Source: Eulemur rufifrons
Lineage: Eukaryota; Chordata; Mammalia; Primates; Lemuridae
NCBI RefSeq assembly: GCF_041146395.1
Contig: NC_090997.1
Span: 30,917,501-30,981,500 of the forward strand
Direction of reading: 5' to 3'
DNA length: 64,000 nt
The translations under genes and the position numbers were made by a program. Shown here piece after piece: positions 47,866-61,120 of this stretch (positions are counted from its first letter, which is position 1; the number at the start of each line of letters is the position of its first letter). The notes under the pieces were generated by a model. It did no database searches. It was not told the origin of the DNA and saw only the letters and a program-made list of their open reading frames with translations.

Positions 47866-48890
47866 TATTCATTCATTCAGCAAATATTTATTTTTGCCTA
47901 CTATGTGTGAGGCACATAGTAGGGGTTTGGAATACATCAGTGAGTATCACAGACAAATATTACTGTCCTCTTGGAGCATATATTCTAATATATGTAGATA
48001 GATAATAAATAAGAAACATAATCAATAGGCAAATTATATTATAGAAGATAAGTGCTTTTGAATAATAAAAAGTAGAGCAAAGTGACGTGGTGGGGACTGA
48101 GGTGGGAAATGTTTAGCATAGCCCTCATTAAGAAGGGTGACTTGATCAAAGACTTGAAGGAAACAAGAAAGTTTATTTTTGTGATCACCTGGAGGAGGAG
48201 CATTCCAGACAGAAGGAACAGCTCTCCATTGAGTTGGAGAGTGTCGGGCTTGCACAAGGAAGGGCAAGGGGGATGGTATGGCTTGAGTGCAGTGAGCTAA
48301 GAGAAGACTTATCAAGAAATGAGCATGCTGGGTTGTGGGGGAGGGCAATATATGTAACCTAAACTTTTGTACCCCCATAACATGCTGAAATAAAAAAAAA
48401 AAAAGTAACCATGGAAAGCTCAAAAGGCCACATCATAGAGGGCCTTATAGGCTATACAAGAACTCGATAATTGGCTCTGAGGAAATGAGTAGTCACTTTA
48501 GAGTTTTGAGCAGAGGAGCGATATAAACTTACATTTTGACTTACATTCACAATAACTAGTGTGTTGGTAACAGTCTGTCTTAAGGGTAGAAATAGAGAGG
48601 TCAGGTAAGAGTCTATTATTGCAGTGAGTCAGATGAGAGATGATGGTGTCCCTATGAAGATGGTAGCAGTAGGGATAGTGAGAAATGGTCAGATTTTGGA
48701 GATATTTTGAAAAATTAGATTTAGAGTATCGAGGAAGTGGGAGATTCAAGAATAACTTCAAAAACCTTGGCCTGAGCTACTGGAAGAATGGAGTTGCCAT
48801 TAAGTGAGATGGAAAAAATTACAAGGGGAGCAGGTTGGTAGGGTAGGAATGGGAGTTCTGCATCATTTTGTTAAAAGCTGGAGGACATGT
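47866..48890 (-). mobile_element. LINE-2, about 1 kb, interrupted by a LINE-1 tail
   Basis: TTCATTCATTCAGCAAATAT, TGCCTACTATGTGTGAGGCA and CATTCCAGACAGAAGGAACA open it, then come GGGCCTTATAGGCTATAC and TTTTGAGCAGAGGAGCGATA. ACCTTGGCCTGAGCTACTGG and AAGAATGGAGTTGCCATTAA close it. It is one of the longest L2 stretches here. The short LINE-1 3' end at 48332-48404 splits it. Confidence 0.7.
48332..48404 (+). mobile_element. Strepsirrhine LINE-1 3' tail, about 70 bp
   Basis: GGGGGAGGGCAATATATGTA, ACCTAAACTTTTGTACCCCC and ATAACATGCTGAAAT, then a run of A. It is a severely 5'-truncated insertion into the L2. Confidence 0.8.
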
Positions 48891-48902
48891 GTCTGTATGT
48901 TG

Positions 48903-49091
48903 CATTGCTTCTCAAAGTGTGGTCACTAGATCAGCAGCATCAGTATCAACTAGGAACTCGTTAGAAATGCACACTCTCGGGCCCCATCCTAAGGCTACTC
49001 AATCAGGAATTCTGGCCATGAGGCCCACCAATCAGTGATTTAGCCAGTCTTCCAAGTCATTCTGGTGCACACTCAAGTTTGAGAAACACTG
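48903..49091 (-). mobile_element. MER5A DNA transposon
   Basis: CATTGCTTCTCAAAGTGTGG opens it; AGCAGCATCAGTATCAACTA and TTAGAAATGCACACTCTCGG follow; AAGTTTGAGAAACACTG closes it. The length (189 bp) equals the usual MER5A length. Confidence 0.88.
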
Positions 49092-49149
49092 TGTATTATC
49101 TCCAAGGTATAAAGGCAAAGGCAACTGTTTCAGGATGTGAACATCATGA

Positions 49150-49330
49150 GTTTGGAGTTAGAAGACCTGGATTCAACTTCTGACTAACTTGGGGAACGTT
49201 GGTCCCTCTACCTGAGCCTTAATTTCTATACCTTTAAAGAGTGACTAGTATTTTACCTATGTCATCAGATTGACATGAGGGGTCAGATCAAACAATGTAG
49301 GTTAACAACCCGGTGCAAATTAAGTACCTT
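49150..49330 (+). repeat. MIR SINE
   Basis: GACCTGGATTCAACTTCTGA, CTGAGCCTTAATTTCTATAC and TCAGATTGACATGAGGGG follow sense MIR. Confidence 0.65.
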
Positions 49331-50369
49331 CTAAGTATTGGGGATGGAAGATGGCAGACTGGGAATGGGGATGGTACAACACAATTTACCTCTAGTTTTC
49401 ACTAAAATTCTCTTGCTTTCAAGAATTAATTACATGGAAAATCAGAGTTTTGGGTGAAGTTTTGCTAGACCCTTAAAACATAGGTAAAAAAGGTGACTGC
49501 CTGTCAAAAAGCAGATTAATGCTGCTACCTGCGTGATTCAGTAAGAGTGCCTATTTGAATTTAATGATTTCATTACCTCAATTGCATATAGAAAGAAAAA
49601 TGTGTATTCTTACTACAAAATAGAAAAAAACTATTTTTATATGAATTTGTTTCTCCAAGTTTATGCAGTTATCTTTTTACATCTGTTTAAATTTGCTTTT
49701 CAATTTCTAGGTTTGTTGTTCTTACTTCACAAAGTAGAGTATAATGTCCATGAGTTTTAAAGAAGTTGCAGATAAGTTAAAAATAAAGGTAGATGCAGCC
49801 TTGGAATCATATCTCCAGGAAAACTCATTATTCCCTCATTTATTTTTACAAGAAAAGATATTCAACCTATTTGCTGAAACCAGGTCTATGTGATTGGCAA
49901 AGCAATGTTTTAAGGTTTAAAGGACTTGATGTGTGGCATAAGTTTTTTGAGGTCACTAACAAAGCCACCCTTGGCAATGTTTTAGCAAAAATATGTGTTT
50001 GAAACCAACTTGGTTCCGCCATACTGATTTTCAGACAAAAGTGTCATCTAATAGTTAGTCAGGCTTATCTTCATTATTCTAGGTTTTTGATTGAGGAGCT
50101 ATTATGGTCTACATAGAAATGAATAAATTTGCAAAATATGGACTAACATCACTGATCTGGGAAATTACAAATTAACTACCATTTTTTATTTTTATGCATT
50201 CAGTAGAGAATGAAGGTAATATATATAGGACTAAATAACAAAGTTAGAAGAAATAAAATAGAATTTGTTTCCTATAAGCACAACTTAGTCATTCTTCATC
50301 TGCCTTCAAAATTTGAAGGACAGAACTTTTGCTTCATGCCTTTGAAATTTTCTAAAAATATGCTTGCAC

Positions 50370-50960
50370 ATTGTTCAGCATTTATTCAGTAAATACATGC
50401 CGAGCACCTACTATGTGCCTGGCACAATTCTAGATGGTGGGGTTGTAAGAGTGAACTAAATAGACAAGCATCCCCACTCTCCTGTAAATTATATTCCAGT
50501 GGATGAAGGCAGACAATAAACAAGATCAGTAGATTGTGTAATGAGCTGCATGTGCTATGGAGAAGATAAAGCAGAGGAGAAGGATATTAATGATAGGGAA
50601 ATAAGGAGAAGGCAATTTTCCAAAGACTGCCTAGAGAGAAAAAAATCACTGAGAAAGTGATATTTGAGTGTAGACCTCATGGGAGTAAGCGAGTGAGCTA
50701 TATTTGGGGAAGAGAGTTCTTCAAAGAGACACTTCACAGGCGTGGAGTTGTAGCACATCTGGCCTTTTCTAGGAGCAGCAAGGTGGTTAAATGTGGCCAG
50801 AGAGGAGCAATAGAGATTTAAGAGATGAGGACAACAAGATGCAAAATATAGAGAGCCTTGTGGGATTTTTCCATTATTTAGAGTAAAATATTAATATGAA
50901 CCACTAGAGGGTTTTGGACAGAGGGCTTACATAATCTGTTTTCATTACAAAATTCTCTTC
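50370..50960 (-). mobile_element. LINE-2 3' region
   Basis: CATGCCGAGCACCTACTATG, GCCTGGCACAATTCTAGATG, GGCAGACAATAAACAAGATC and GAGGGTTTTGGACAGAGGGC are antisense L2 landmarks in order. Confidence 0.75.
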
Positions 50961-51383
50961 CTTTTACATTTTCACTTGATTGAAATTTTACCTGGAAATA
51001 AACTTTCAGGATTAAATTATCTTCCCTATAAACTTTGGAGACAACATTGACCGCAATCATGCAGCATTGCGTGTGACTGTGAATGTTTTCTTTTGTAGGT
51101 GACATTTTCAACTCTCTTGTAATGTTTGGCATTTCTCATTATCTTTACATTGTACATAGAGGGGTTGTTCAGGTGAATGTCTTTTTGTTTTCTCCAAAAG
51201 TTGTTCTCATGTAGATAAAGATTCTAATCTTTCTTCATCCCAATGAAAATTTCGTTGTTTGATGTTTTTCTTTTTCATTATCTCATACTTTCTAACATTC
51301 CTATTACATGAATTGATGAACTTTCTATATCTTTCCATGTCTCTTAACTTTTGTAATTTCCACATTTTATCTTTGTCTACACT

Positions 51384-51560
51384 TTAGACTGCCAGAGTTA
51401 GAATTGTGTGTCTGCCAACCTACTTGCTCTGTGACCATACAACTTAACCTCTGTGTGTATGTGATTCTTCATCTAGAAAATAAGGATAATAATGATAATA
51501 CCTACATTATGAGAATGTTGTGAGGTTTAAGTAAATTTATATGCAGCAACAAATTATTGT
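51384..51560 (+). repeat. MIR SINE
   Basis: CTTGCTCTGTGACCATACAA, TTCTTCATCTAGAAAATAAG, GATAATACCTACATTATGAG and TTGTGAGGTTTAAGTAAATT follow sense MIR closely. Confidence 0.8.
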
Positions 51561-52318
51561 TAGCTATGTGTAGTTCAGATCTCTAATTCAGTGTTAAGTC
51601 TTCTTCAGTTTATTACTGAGCAGTTCTTTTGATGTTTTAAAAAAGTTAAGGCAATTATAATTTCATTTTCCAAGGCTATTTATCCTTTTCTGATTTATTC
51701 TTTCTATAGAGCAGTTTATTCTTTTTCGTATATGTGGAATATACTATCAAATCTCCTGAGGAAAACAAGTAGAAAAATTTAAATTTCTTTTTTTCCCCAA
51801 ATTAATCATTTCTCTTTCTTTTGGAATCTGCCAATCTATTTCTATTTTCTGATGTTTTTATTTTTGCCATTATCTTTAAATGCCTTGGTACGCTTAGTTG
51901 TTAGTCCATATTAATGGATGAAGAAGGTGGGGTTTTAGCATGTAGACAGCTGGCACTGGGGAATCCTATGCATGGTGGGAGTCTTTTTCTCCTCCAGATC
52001 CTCCTGTTAGATGGGAAGGCTCACCGCAGGGTCTGCATCACCAGGCAGAGGTGTTTACAGGCAGGCTTCCTCTAGGATCCAAGGGCAGAGCAAAAGAAGG
52101 CAGACCAGACAATTGCCAACCTAATGCCCCTCTTGAACAGTGTTACCTTTTTCTATTTGTGTCTTTCATACGATTTGTGGAAGTCCAGAGTTCCCTTAGC
52201 CTTCACTCTGATTCATTCGTCAGGTCCCAGGTACATGCCATGGACTCCCTACTCCTGGCAGATGAGCAGTTTCTTTGAGGACTTCTCAGGCTTTAACTCA
52301 ATTGCTTCTGTGTACATC

Positions 52319-52662
52319 CACTATGGTCTGAATGTCTGTGTTTCCCCAGAATTCGTATGTTAAAATCCTACCCTACGAAGTCATAGTATGAGGGAGCAGG
52401 GCCTTTTGGAGGTGATTAAGTCATGAGGGCTAAGTCTTCATGATTGGAGTTAGTGCCCTTTTATAAAAGACACCACAGAGATCCCTCACCCGTTCTGCTA
52501 GAAGGTGTTATTTGTGTACCAGGAAGAAGGCCAGACACAGAATCTGCCATCACCTTGATCTTGGACTTCCCAGCTTTCAGAACTATAAGAAATAAATTTC
52601 TCTTGTTTATAAGCCACTCAGGCTATAGTATTTTGTTATAATAGCCCAAACAGACTAAGATA
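52319..52662 (+). mobile_element. MLT1A-type MaLR solo LTR
   Basis: CACTATGGTCTGAATGTCTG, AGTTAGTGCCCTTTTATAAA, GACACAGAATCTGCCATCAC and CTTGGACTTCCCAGCTTTC, ending CAGACTAAGATA. Flanking 5-mers ACATC and AGATC agree at four positions. Confidence 0.85.
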
Positions 52663-53123
52663 AGATCTACAGAGAAAGAAGGACTTGACTAACCCAACGA
52701 TTCTTTATTCAATTTCTTTAAAGAATCCGTAAGTTCTGTAGTGCTTCTTTAAAAACAACATTGCTTACCTCTCTCACTTTGAAGGCAGTTCTGCTTTGGT
52801 TTATCTTTCAGCCAATTTCCATATGTATCCGTGTTCTCAAAATTTCTACTTGGACCTTGATTCCTGTTCTTAAGAATATTATATGCCATTTCAATGAATT
52901 GGAGAAACAGCAAAGAGATGAAGAGGCTTGTGCTTTGTCCACTATTTGGGCCAGAGTCAAGTCCATGTCTTTTAATTTGTACTCCCTATGCTTTTTGCCC
53001 CAGTTACTATTTCTGAATACAGACTAGGTGTGTTTCTGAATTGTGGACTAGCTGTGTCTAAGCCCTAACATAACAATTTGGACCACAGAGAGGTACATAA
53101 CATCAAGAAATTTCCTTCCTTCT

Positions 53124-53707
53124 TGTATTAGTCTGGGTTCTCCAGAGAGACAGAACCACTAGGAGATAGATAGATAGATAGAGAGAGAGAGACATTTGAG
53201 AGGATATTTATTAGAGGAGTTGGCTCACACAATTATGGAGGCTGAGAAGTCCTACAATAGGCCTCTGCAAGGTAGAGAACCAAGGGAATGGGCAGAGTGG
53301 CTCAGTCCAAGTTGGAAAGCCTCAGAACTAGGGAAGCCAGTGATGTACCTCTCAGTCCGAGGGCCTGAGAACCTGGTGGGCCACTGTGCAAGTTGCAGAG
53401 TCTAAAAGTCAAAGAACCTGGAGTTCTGATGTCCAAGGACAGGAGAAGAATGATATCTCAGCTTCAGAAGAGAGAGAGAGAGTGAATTCACCTTTTCTCT
53501 ACACTTTTTGTTCTATCTGTGCCCTCAGCCGATCGGATGGTACCTGCCCACAATGGGTGACAGTGGCTCCTCCTTACTCAGTTCACTGATTCAAATGCTA
53601 ATCTCTTCCAGAAACACCCTCACAGACATACCCAGAAATAATGCTTTACCAGCTATCTGGATATCCCTTAATCAAAGTCAAGTTGACACCTAAAATTAAC
53701 CATCACA
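53124..53707 (-). mobile_element. Solo LTR with perfect 5-bp target duplication, family not assigned
   Basis: TGTATTAGTCTGGGTTCTCC to AAAATTAACCATCACA on the + strand, with CTTCT directly on both sides (53119-53123, 53708-53712). Its minus-strand start reads TGTGATGGTTAATTTTAGGT. The GATA/GAGA microsatellite (53165-53192) lies near the left end. No coding sequence. Confidence 0.82.
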
Positions 53708-54540
53708 CTTCTCTTCCTTTAGAGTTTGGCCCTTCCAACTCTAAGCTAAATGTGCTGGATTACTCTAGGGGTATCTCCACGCTGAGAAAAATAGGATTAA
53801 TTATTTAGCTCCTTAATTAGAGAACATTTTGCCCCTCAATCCAGACTCCCTTTCCCAGTTTAATACGAGACAGAATTGGTTTGCTAGAGTTTGCCCCCAG
53901 AAAGATTAAAGGGTATAAGGAAATGAGGTTGAAGGCTGGAGAGAGAAGAGGAACTTTTGAGAATAGTATGTGCAGAGTGAAAGTAAGATAAGTTAGTCTC
54001 CCCTGTTCCCACCCATTGGGATATGTGTTGGACATATCTCCCTCTCACATTTCAGGATTTCAACTAACAAGAGAGATTAGCATCCAGTTTTCTGGCTACA
54101 ATTTACCTGGCTGCAGGACCCCTTAATCCATTTCCATAACACCATGAAAAGACTATAGAGGGATTAGGAATTGGTAAAATAAATTGGAAAAGGTTAAAAA
54201 TCACCCTTCCCTCAGTTTTGTGAAAAGCGTAAATGAGTGTGATGAGAATTCTGAAATTTTCTGTGGATCTACAGATGGCCAAGGAAGGTAGCTTGGACAC
54301 CAAGGTGTTGCCCAGTGAGGCAAAAATCTCATATAACCGGGCGATGGACTGCCCGTTGGAAGTGGGCATTTTTCAGGAGGGCATGAAGTCAGAAGACTGC
54401 AGAGGGGCACTTAGGGGGATTCTGAAAAACAACCAAACAGGCTACATAATAAAGCCAGAAACTGGATATGCTCTTTGGCTAGATGAGATAAGAATTGGCC
54501 AATAAAGAATTGGATGAAACCAGACTCAAAGCCGTCGTAT
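53708..54540 (+). other. Unassigned sequence right of the solo LTR
   Basis: It is moderately G+C-richer than the intron average and holds an open frame of 90 codons at 54233-54505 (+), with overlapping frames on the other strand. I recognise neither the protein nor a repeat family, and no splice sites frame it. It is probably unique intron or an unlisted old repeat. Confidence 0.3.
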
Positions 54541-55902
54541 TTTTACCAAATTGTTCATATAATACATCTACCTTTGTGTGAATATTCTTTGGCCTGTTTT
54601 GGGAGAGATTTTAATGAGATAGGAAAAGAAGAGAGTAGGAGGAAAGGAAGCTTAGAAAGAGAGAGTTGAATAGAAGAGAGATGATGAAAATGTTTAGATA
54701 TGACTGTATATTTACCCAGATGACACTAAGTTTTAATCTAGAAGTGACTGAGAAAACTGTAGGACTGGAATACATTTATAAGGTTTAAACGAATTTAGTC
54801 TTTCCACTGAAAATCACTGATTGAGATTGGGGCCATTTCAAAGAAATGTAAGACCATTTCTAACATAAATACGTAAAGGAGTTTCACTTCCAACCATAGC
54901 TGAGTGTTGACTGTATAATTTTGAGATCTTAATACCCAGATTAATGTACATTGTAGTAAGGTGCTTTACTAATGACATCTAATAAAAATACGTCATTTAT
55001 TATTAAGTAGCAATTGTGTTTCAGTGCTAAGAGATAAAATATTCAAATGTGTCACTCTCTGGGTTAGAGTTTAGGGCCTAAATATAAACTTCAGGCACTG
55101 TCATGACAGTTCATAGATGTTCTAGAAACTTTTAAGGCCCCAATTCAGTTATCACATCGATTGGTCAAAAGTCACTCGCAATATGCCCCAAACCTTCAAC
55201 CTCATACCTTTAAAAACTGACAAGGAGGTTAGAAACTGAGCTTCCTCTTACCATTCTCAGTAATAAAAACTGAAATGGCATTAAAACATTCATTACAAGC
55301 TCACCAAAACACATTGTATTTATCATTACTCTTATTTAGACTTGCAAGTCCGATTCTCCCTTAGTGTATTTTAGGCAATCAATAAATATTAATTGATTCA
55401 GTACTAGAGAAAAAAGGATGCCACAATACTTATGGAATAATTTCCTGCTTAACATCTTCATATTGATTAGTATTTGCACATAGATTGCCTGATATGAATT
55501 TGAAACAATAAAACTTTTTATTTCTTTCCTTTGTATTTGAGTATTTGTCATTGAAGATGGTATTTCTAAGTTGTAATTCTCAAACTGGATTTTTACCATC
55601 TGTTGTATGAAAAAAGATGTGCATAGCACTCTATGCAAATCTCTTTTGGGTTCAAAATTACATGTTTCTATCATGACAGTTCCTGGGCTGTGTTCTGTCT
55701 CTTTGTAAGTCTATTTTTGATCTCTGACTCCTATTAAAATTGATCCTGTACAGGTCAATCTGACCCATAAACTACACAAAATTGTTTTTGAGGTTTGAAG
55801 CCTTAATATCAGATAATGTCTAAGGCTGCCATAAAAGTTTGTCTTTTGATTTTTGTTCTACAGATAGTAATTACCTCCTTTGTAATTATATTCAAGCCTT
55901 GA

Positions 55903-56281
<379 letters not shown>

Positions 56282-58184
56282 AAAAAGTTATTTTTTAGCT
56301 ATATAATGAATGCTTTGCTTTAGAAATTGCATACCGATAACTACTCCTAAATGGAGACCTTCTTCAATAATTTTTTTCTTCTTTATCTTAAAGAAAATGG
56401 AAGCTGATATAAATTTAAGTCACTAATCTGTGGTTTCCTGGTTTCACATTCTTGAACATGAGTGGAGTCTGTCGTATTGGAAAATTTCTCCCAGTGTCTC
56501 AAAGTACATGCAATCAGTCAAACCGATCCGTTCTTTAATGACCAAATGAGAGTATTGTGGTCTGGCTATTTCTCTAAGTTTGAAACTACAAATTTAGCTT
56601 TAAATCTAGTTTATATTTAATATCTGAGTGACTAGGGACATATCATTTGACCTTTCTGTGTCATAATTTTCTGTTATAAAAATTAGGATATAATATCAAC
56701 CACTCAAAGTATATTCAATTTGATGTACTAAATATAGCTGAATTATGGTTAGTATTAAAGAAAAAACAAACCTCTTAACCTTCCTTCCTTTCTTTCTCTG
56801 CACTACAGAAAGCTAGGTTTATTTCAGAACAGATCAACCTCTTATTTAGATGTGATTTCTTTTTTGAAAAATTCTTGATATTGACACCTTGGACAGGAAT
56901 CAGCTTTTCACAATTGTAAATGTTAAAACTTTGCTACATGAGTGCTTCAGTAGGCTGGGAATTTGTATGAGATGGGGCTCACAGAGCAATGCTACAGCCA
57001 AGATAATAGGTGTTTTTTCTGGCATGGCATTTAGACACATGCTTTTAAAGGTCTCCTTCATAGCTACCCTCCAAAGAGACACTAGAGGTGTCTCCCTAAA
57101 GAAAAAGGACATCAAATGCTAAGAGTCAGTATGACATGTTCACATAAGGACAAATTCTCAATTAAAAAAAAAAATCCAGTTACTTTCCAGTGGAAAATTA
57201 TAGATAAACTGTGGCCAATCAAGGAAAGGTGCAAGGTGACTATGAGGTATCTATGCTTATGATCAGTATCTGGGACATGTCCTCCTATGTTCATTGTCAC
57301 TGGTCTATTCACAAGAAACAGTATCTAAGACCTATCCCTTTATTTGAAAGTCAAATGTATTTCTATATCTTTGGCACATCAATTTTACTTAAAGATTTAA
57401 TTCCTCAGAGACAAAATGACAAAATCTACAGGTTGGAGTCATGTATGAAAATGTTAAGCCTCAGTTTAAGTGAAGAGACCTGTTAGGGGGTCCTGTGGGC
57501 CATGATTTGAAGATAATTATTTATTCTGCAGGAATGATATCAATAATTTAAAATGTTCCTTCTCTGCCTTTAATATATAGTAACTATAATCACAGAATTT
57601 CTTCTGAGATCTTAATCATATAGTATATTTAAACTCACTCCACCCCCAAAGAAAAAGAAAAAAAAACTCCAGAAATCATTGACCCAGGCTTGAAGCCAAG
57701 CAATCTATTTTTAGTACTTTCTCAACAAGCCACACAATAAAAATGTAAATGGAATGGTGCTACTTTCCCCTCAGACTGTTTTTTCTAAGTGTAAGTTTGG
57801 CACTGTTTAAATTGTTTATTTTCAGACCATCTTCAAGGAACTTCGTTACTCCAGTTTAGGGACCTTCGTATCCCAATTTCACATTCGTTAGAATTCCCAT
57901 CTTTCTTATAACTTTATAATACCTGGCCCTGATAAGGAATATCATGGAACATAAGGACCAACTTGATATATTTTTCCACTTGGGGTTGCTGAATTAGCGC
58001 TCCTTCTGTTGGGTCTCATCTAAGTCTTCATACAACTGATAAACCAATTCTTTTCAAGTTATGAATTCTTTCTCCATGTGGTGCTTGTTTCAGCAAGCCT
58101 TTTGTAGGGTAGTGATTTACTTTTCTGAAATACCACTAGATTATAAATTCTTTATGATCAGAGAACCATATTTTAACCCTCTAT

Positions 58185-58355
58185 GTTAACCTTCACACCT
58201 TTTGAGGTAGATAAGGTAGGAATTACTAGTATCTTCATTTTACAGATGAGTTAATTTGAAATGCAGAAGGTGAGTAGCTTGGCCAAACCACACAACTAGG
58301 GTATAAGGTAGCAAAAGTTTGAGCACAGACAGCTCTTAAATCCTGCCTTATGCTG
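58185..58355 (-). repeat. MIR SINE
   Basis: CTTCATTTTACAGATGAGTT, AGTAGCTTGGCCAAACCACA and CAACTAGGGTATAAGGTAGC match antisense MIR. Confidence 0.75.
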
Positions 58356-58942
58356 TCTGTTTACTAGTGAAGGATGGGAATTCAGGGCACGTGTATGGAA
58401 TTAAAGGAGCTCCTGTGGAAGCTACTGGAGATTTTTAAAATTGCCAATTATGCAAATGAGGTGAAAACAGAAAAGTGAAAGAGGAAGAAAGAGATAGAAT
58501 AAGGAAGTTGGAGGTTAGTGTCAAAGAAAGAGTAAGGATTAAGAAACAATGAAAAAGAAAATTAGCTCAAGTGAAGGATTTAGTGATGAACAAGGAGAAA
58601 GGAGTTAAAAAGAGCTTGAAAAAAAAATAGTAACATTAAAAGAAGATATTAAATAGAAAAGTCTCAAGAAAACGTTGGGTTGAGAAAAGTATCACAAATT
58701 GAAAACATAAAATATAACTTTTATCCTTTAAATTGCTACGCAATTACTGATAGATTATTGCTTCCCAAGTTATACTCACCATATGTGATCTCTCAGCCTA
58801 CCAATCTTGGTCTCCTGTGCATCGACATCAGACACTAGTTCAAGTCAGATGCTTATGGAGTCATTTCACTGGACCATATCTGTTGCTGGACTCCTACTAT
58901 TCACTATATTGCACAAAATAGCAAAATAAATGTATTCTAAGG

Positions 58943-58973
58943 GTTTTTTTCTTTCTTTTTTTTTTTTTTTTTT
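58943..58973. repeat. T-rich homopolymer tract
   Basis: About 30 bp of T with C interruptions; no retroelement body is visible beside it. Confidence 0.85.
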
Positions 58974-59124
58974 GGTACAGAAATTCACTATCAAACCCCT
59001 CCTGGAATACCTTTCCTAGGCTCTGCCTCATTATCAGTTTTCTCTTTCCAGCAAATAATCTACTCTAATTATTTGTAACTAGTTCTTATTGTTTGGTTGG
59101 TTACAGAGATGGTGATAAATCCCT

Positions 59125-59488
59125 TGTCTTGATCCATTCAGGCTGCTATAACAAAATACCGTAAACTGTGTGGCTTATAAATAACAGAAATTTATTTCTC
59201 ATTTCTGGAGGCTGGGAAGTCCAAGATCAAAGAACCAACAGATTAGGTGACTAGTGAGGTCTTGTTTCTTAATTCACAGATGGTACCTTCTTACTCTGTC
59301 CTAACATGGTGGAATGGGAGAAGGAGCTCACTTGAGCTTCTTTTATAAGGACACTAATCCCAATCTCAAGGGCTCTACCCTCATGAACTAGTCACCTCCA
59401 ACAACCCCCACTTCCTAAAAACTATCCCATTGGGGGTTAGGATTTTAACATATACAATTTGTGTGACATAAGTATTCAGATGATAGCA
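59125..59488 (-). mobile_element. MLT1A-type MaLR solo LTR
   Basis: GATCCATTCAGGCTGCTATA, AACAGAAATTTATTTCTCAT, GGAGGCTGGGAAGTCCAAGA and CATTGGGGGTTAGGATTTTA are reverse-complement MLT1A landmarks, ending TGATAGCA. TCCCT and GCCCT flank it, agreeing at four of five positions. Confidence 0.88.
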
Positions 59489-59735
59489 GCCCTATTTCAT
59501 TCTCATCGTACATTGTCTTGGCTACCTTAGTTCGCCCAATTCAGAGCTCATTTTCTCCCACATCGTTATTCATCTGCCCACATGCCCTTATCCTTCACTG
59601 ACACAAGTATCCTTCCAAGAGAGAAAGGTGTACTATTCTGAATGGAGTAAAGTAGATTTGGAAGGCTTTTTCCTCTCTGGGCTTTTTCCTCTCTGGGCTT
59701 TTTCTTTCTCCCTCTTTTTCTTTATTTTGGATTAT

Positions 59736-59862
59736 TTAAGACTTTTTCTTATTTCAGCATATTATGGGGGGTACAAAAGTTTAGGTTACGTATATTGCCC
59801 TTGCCCCCCCCACCCCAAGTCAGAGCTTCAAGCATGTCCATCCCCCAGACAGTGCACATCGT
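59736..59862 (-). mobile_element. Strepsirrhine LINE-1 3' fragment
   Basis: AAGACTTTTTCTTATTTCAG, CATATTATGGGGGGTACAAA, AGTTTAGGTTACGTATATTG and AAGTCAGAGCTTCAAGCATG are the same 3' end as at 30560-30870 and 48332-48404. It is truncated after the first ~125 bp, and its A tail is already mutated. Confidence 0.8.
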
Positions 59863-60879
59863 ACTCTATTTTTTCACATCTCTGGTTTTAGAAGTTCTAT
59901 TTTTTTTTAAGTTGTTACCCATTATTATTAAGTTTTACAAAGACTTGGAGCTCTTTAACTCCCGTCATCACACCCTCCTGATTATTCATTATTGTTTTCC
60001 AGACTTTTGTCTCTACCTTGTATAATACTTCCCAAATTTAGTCGTGGCTGTTTTTATTTTTAAGTCTCTGCTTGTTAAATTTTACCTGCATATGATTAGC
60101 AAAGTCTTTGCTCATCGCTTCTTTCTACATTTAATTCCTTTTTATTGTGTCAAATTTTTTATGGCTTCAGATATATCCTTTACTAGTTCTTCCACCTAGC
60201 AAATCCTACTGGAGACTTCTCTGAGTCCTTATCTAAAACTGTTTTTATTTGATGTTCACTATTAAATGATATAGGTCATAGGATTTTTGCTAATTTTTAC
60301 CCAAATTTCAATTACTTTTTTTATGAAAATAAAATCTCCAGATGAACATTAAAAACTGTTAAAACAGAATGATATCTTGAAAAGAAGCCATGAATTTCCA
60401 GTGTTGGAAGATGGCCATTAATTATTTCAAGATTAAAATCTGATGTAAGTTAGCTCCAAATTAGAAAAATAAAAATAGTATTTAACTCCATACCCTTTCA
60501 GCATTAAACATTTAATTAAGAATCATAGCATTATCATGGAGGTCAAATAGTAGAGTCCTGAACTCTAATATTGGAATTTATCTTTGACCAAAACAGGATA
60601 CAGAGATGACACTGAAAATTCTCATTATGTCCAGCACCAAACAGTAGGGAAGAAAGTAGTCTTATGTTTGAATACAAGGCCATAAAATGTAATCTCAATG
60701 AGCACAATCTCTATGTATGTCTTCACAGTTGAAGCGCAAGGATTTAAACGGGACTATTTGAAACTTCTCATTCTTGAATATGCTTTAAATAAACACTCTG
60801 TACAAACCATTTACACCATTCTCCCTTCCTTTTCTGTCACCATTTATGGGCTCTACTCTCCTCTATAAATTCAATGTGT

Positions 60880-61120
60880 ACCTTTCACTGAGCACTCAGG
60901 ATAAGTCACATTTTCTCCTGAAAGCTTTTACTCATCACTATAACTTCCTGTATCTTTTAGAACACTGATAGTTTATACCAGACACAGCACACTACATTAT
61001 TGTATCAGCTGACTTTCCATGTATTATTTTGCCAGTTGATCTGTGAGAACGTACTTGAGATTGGGGACCATAACTTTTACTTCTCTGTAATCCCCAAGCC
61101 CTTTGTGTGTCACATGGTAC
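60880..61120 (+). mobile_element. LINE-2 3' end
   Basis: TTTCTCCTGAAAGCTTTTAC, GAACGTACTTGAGATTGGGG and TAATCCCCAAGCCCTTTGTG fit decayed sense L2. Confidence 0.45.

Noticed and set aside
48034..48423. 129-codon open frame on the minus strand
   Set aside because: It lies in an L2 3' region and runs into the inserted LINE-1 tail; no known protein, no splice or promoter context.
54233..54505. 90-codon open frame next to a solo LTR, possible retroviral internal gene
   Set aside because: No retroviral motif is visible, and the neighbouring LTR has closed target duplications on both sides, so it is solo.
56780..56812. Strong pyrimidine tract and CAG as an exon start
   Set aside because: No donor or open coding segment follows within a plausible exon length.
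58943..58973. T run as the tail of an antisense retroelement
   Set aside because: No recognisable element body follows on its right side and no flanking direct repeat was seen.
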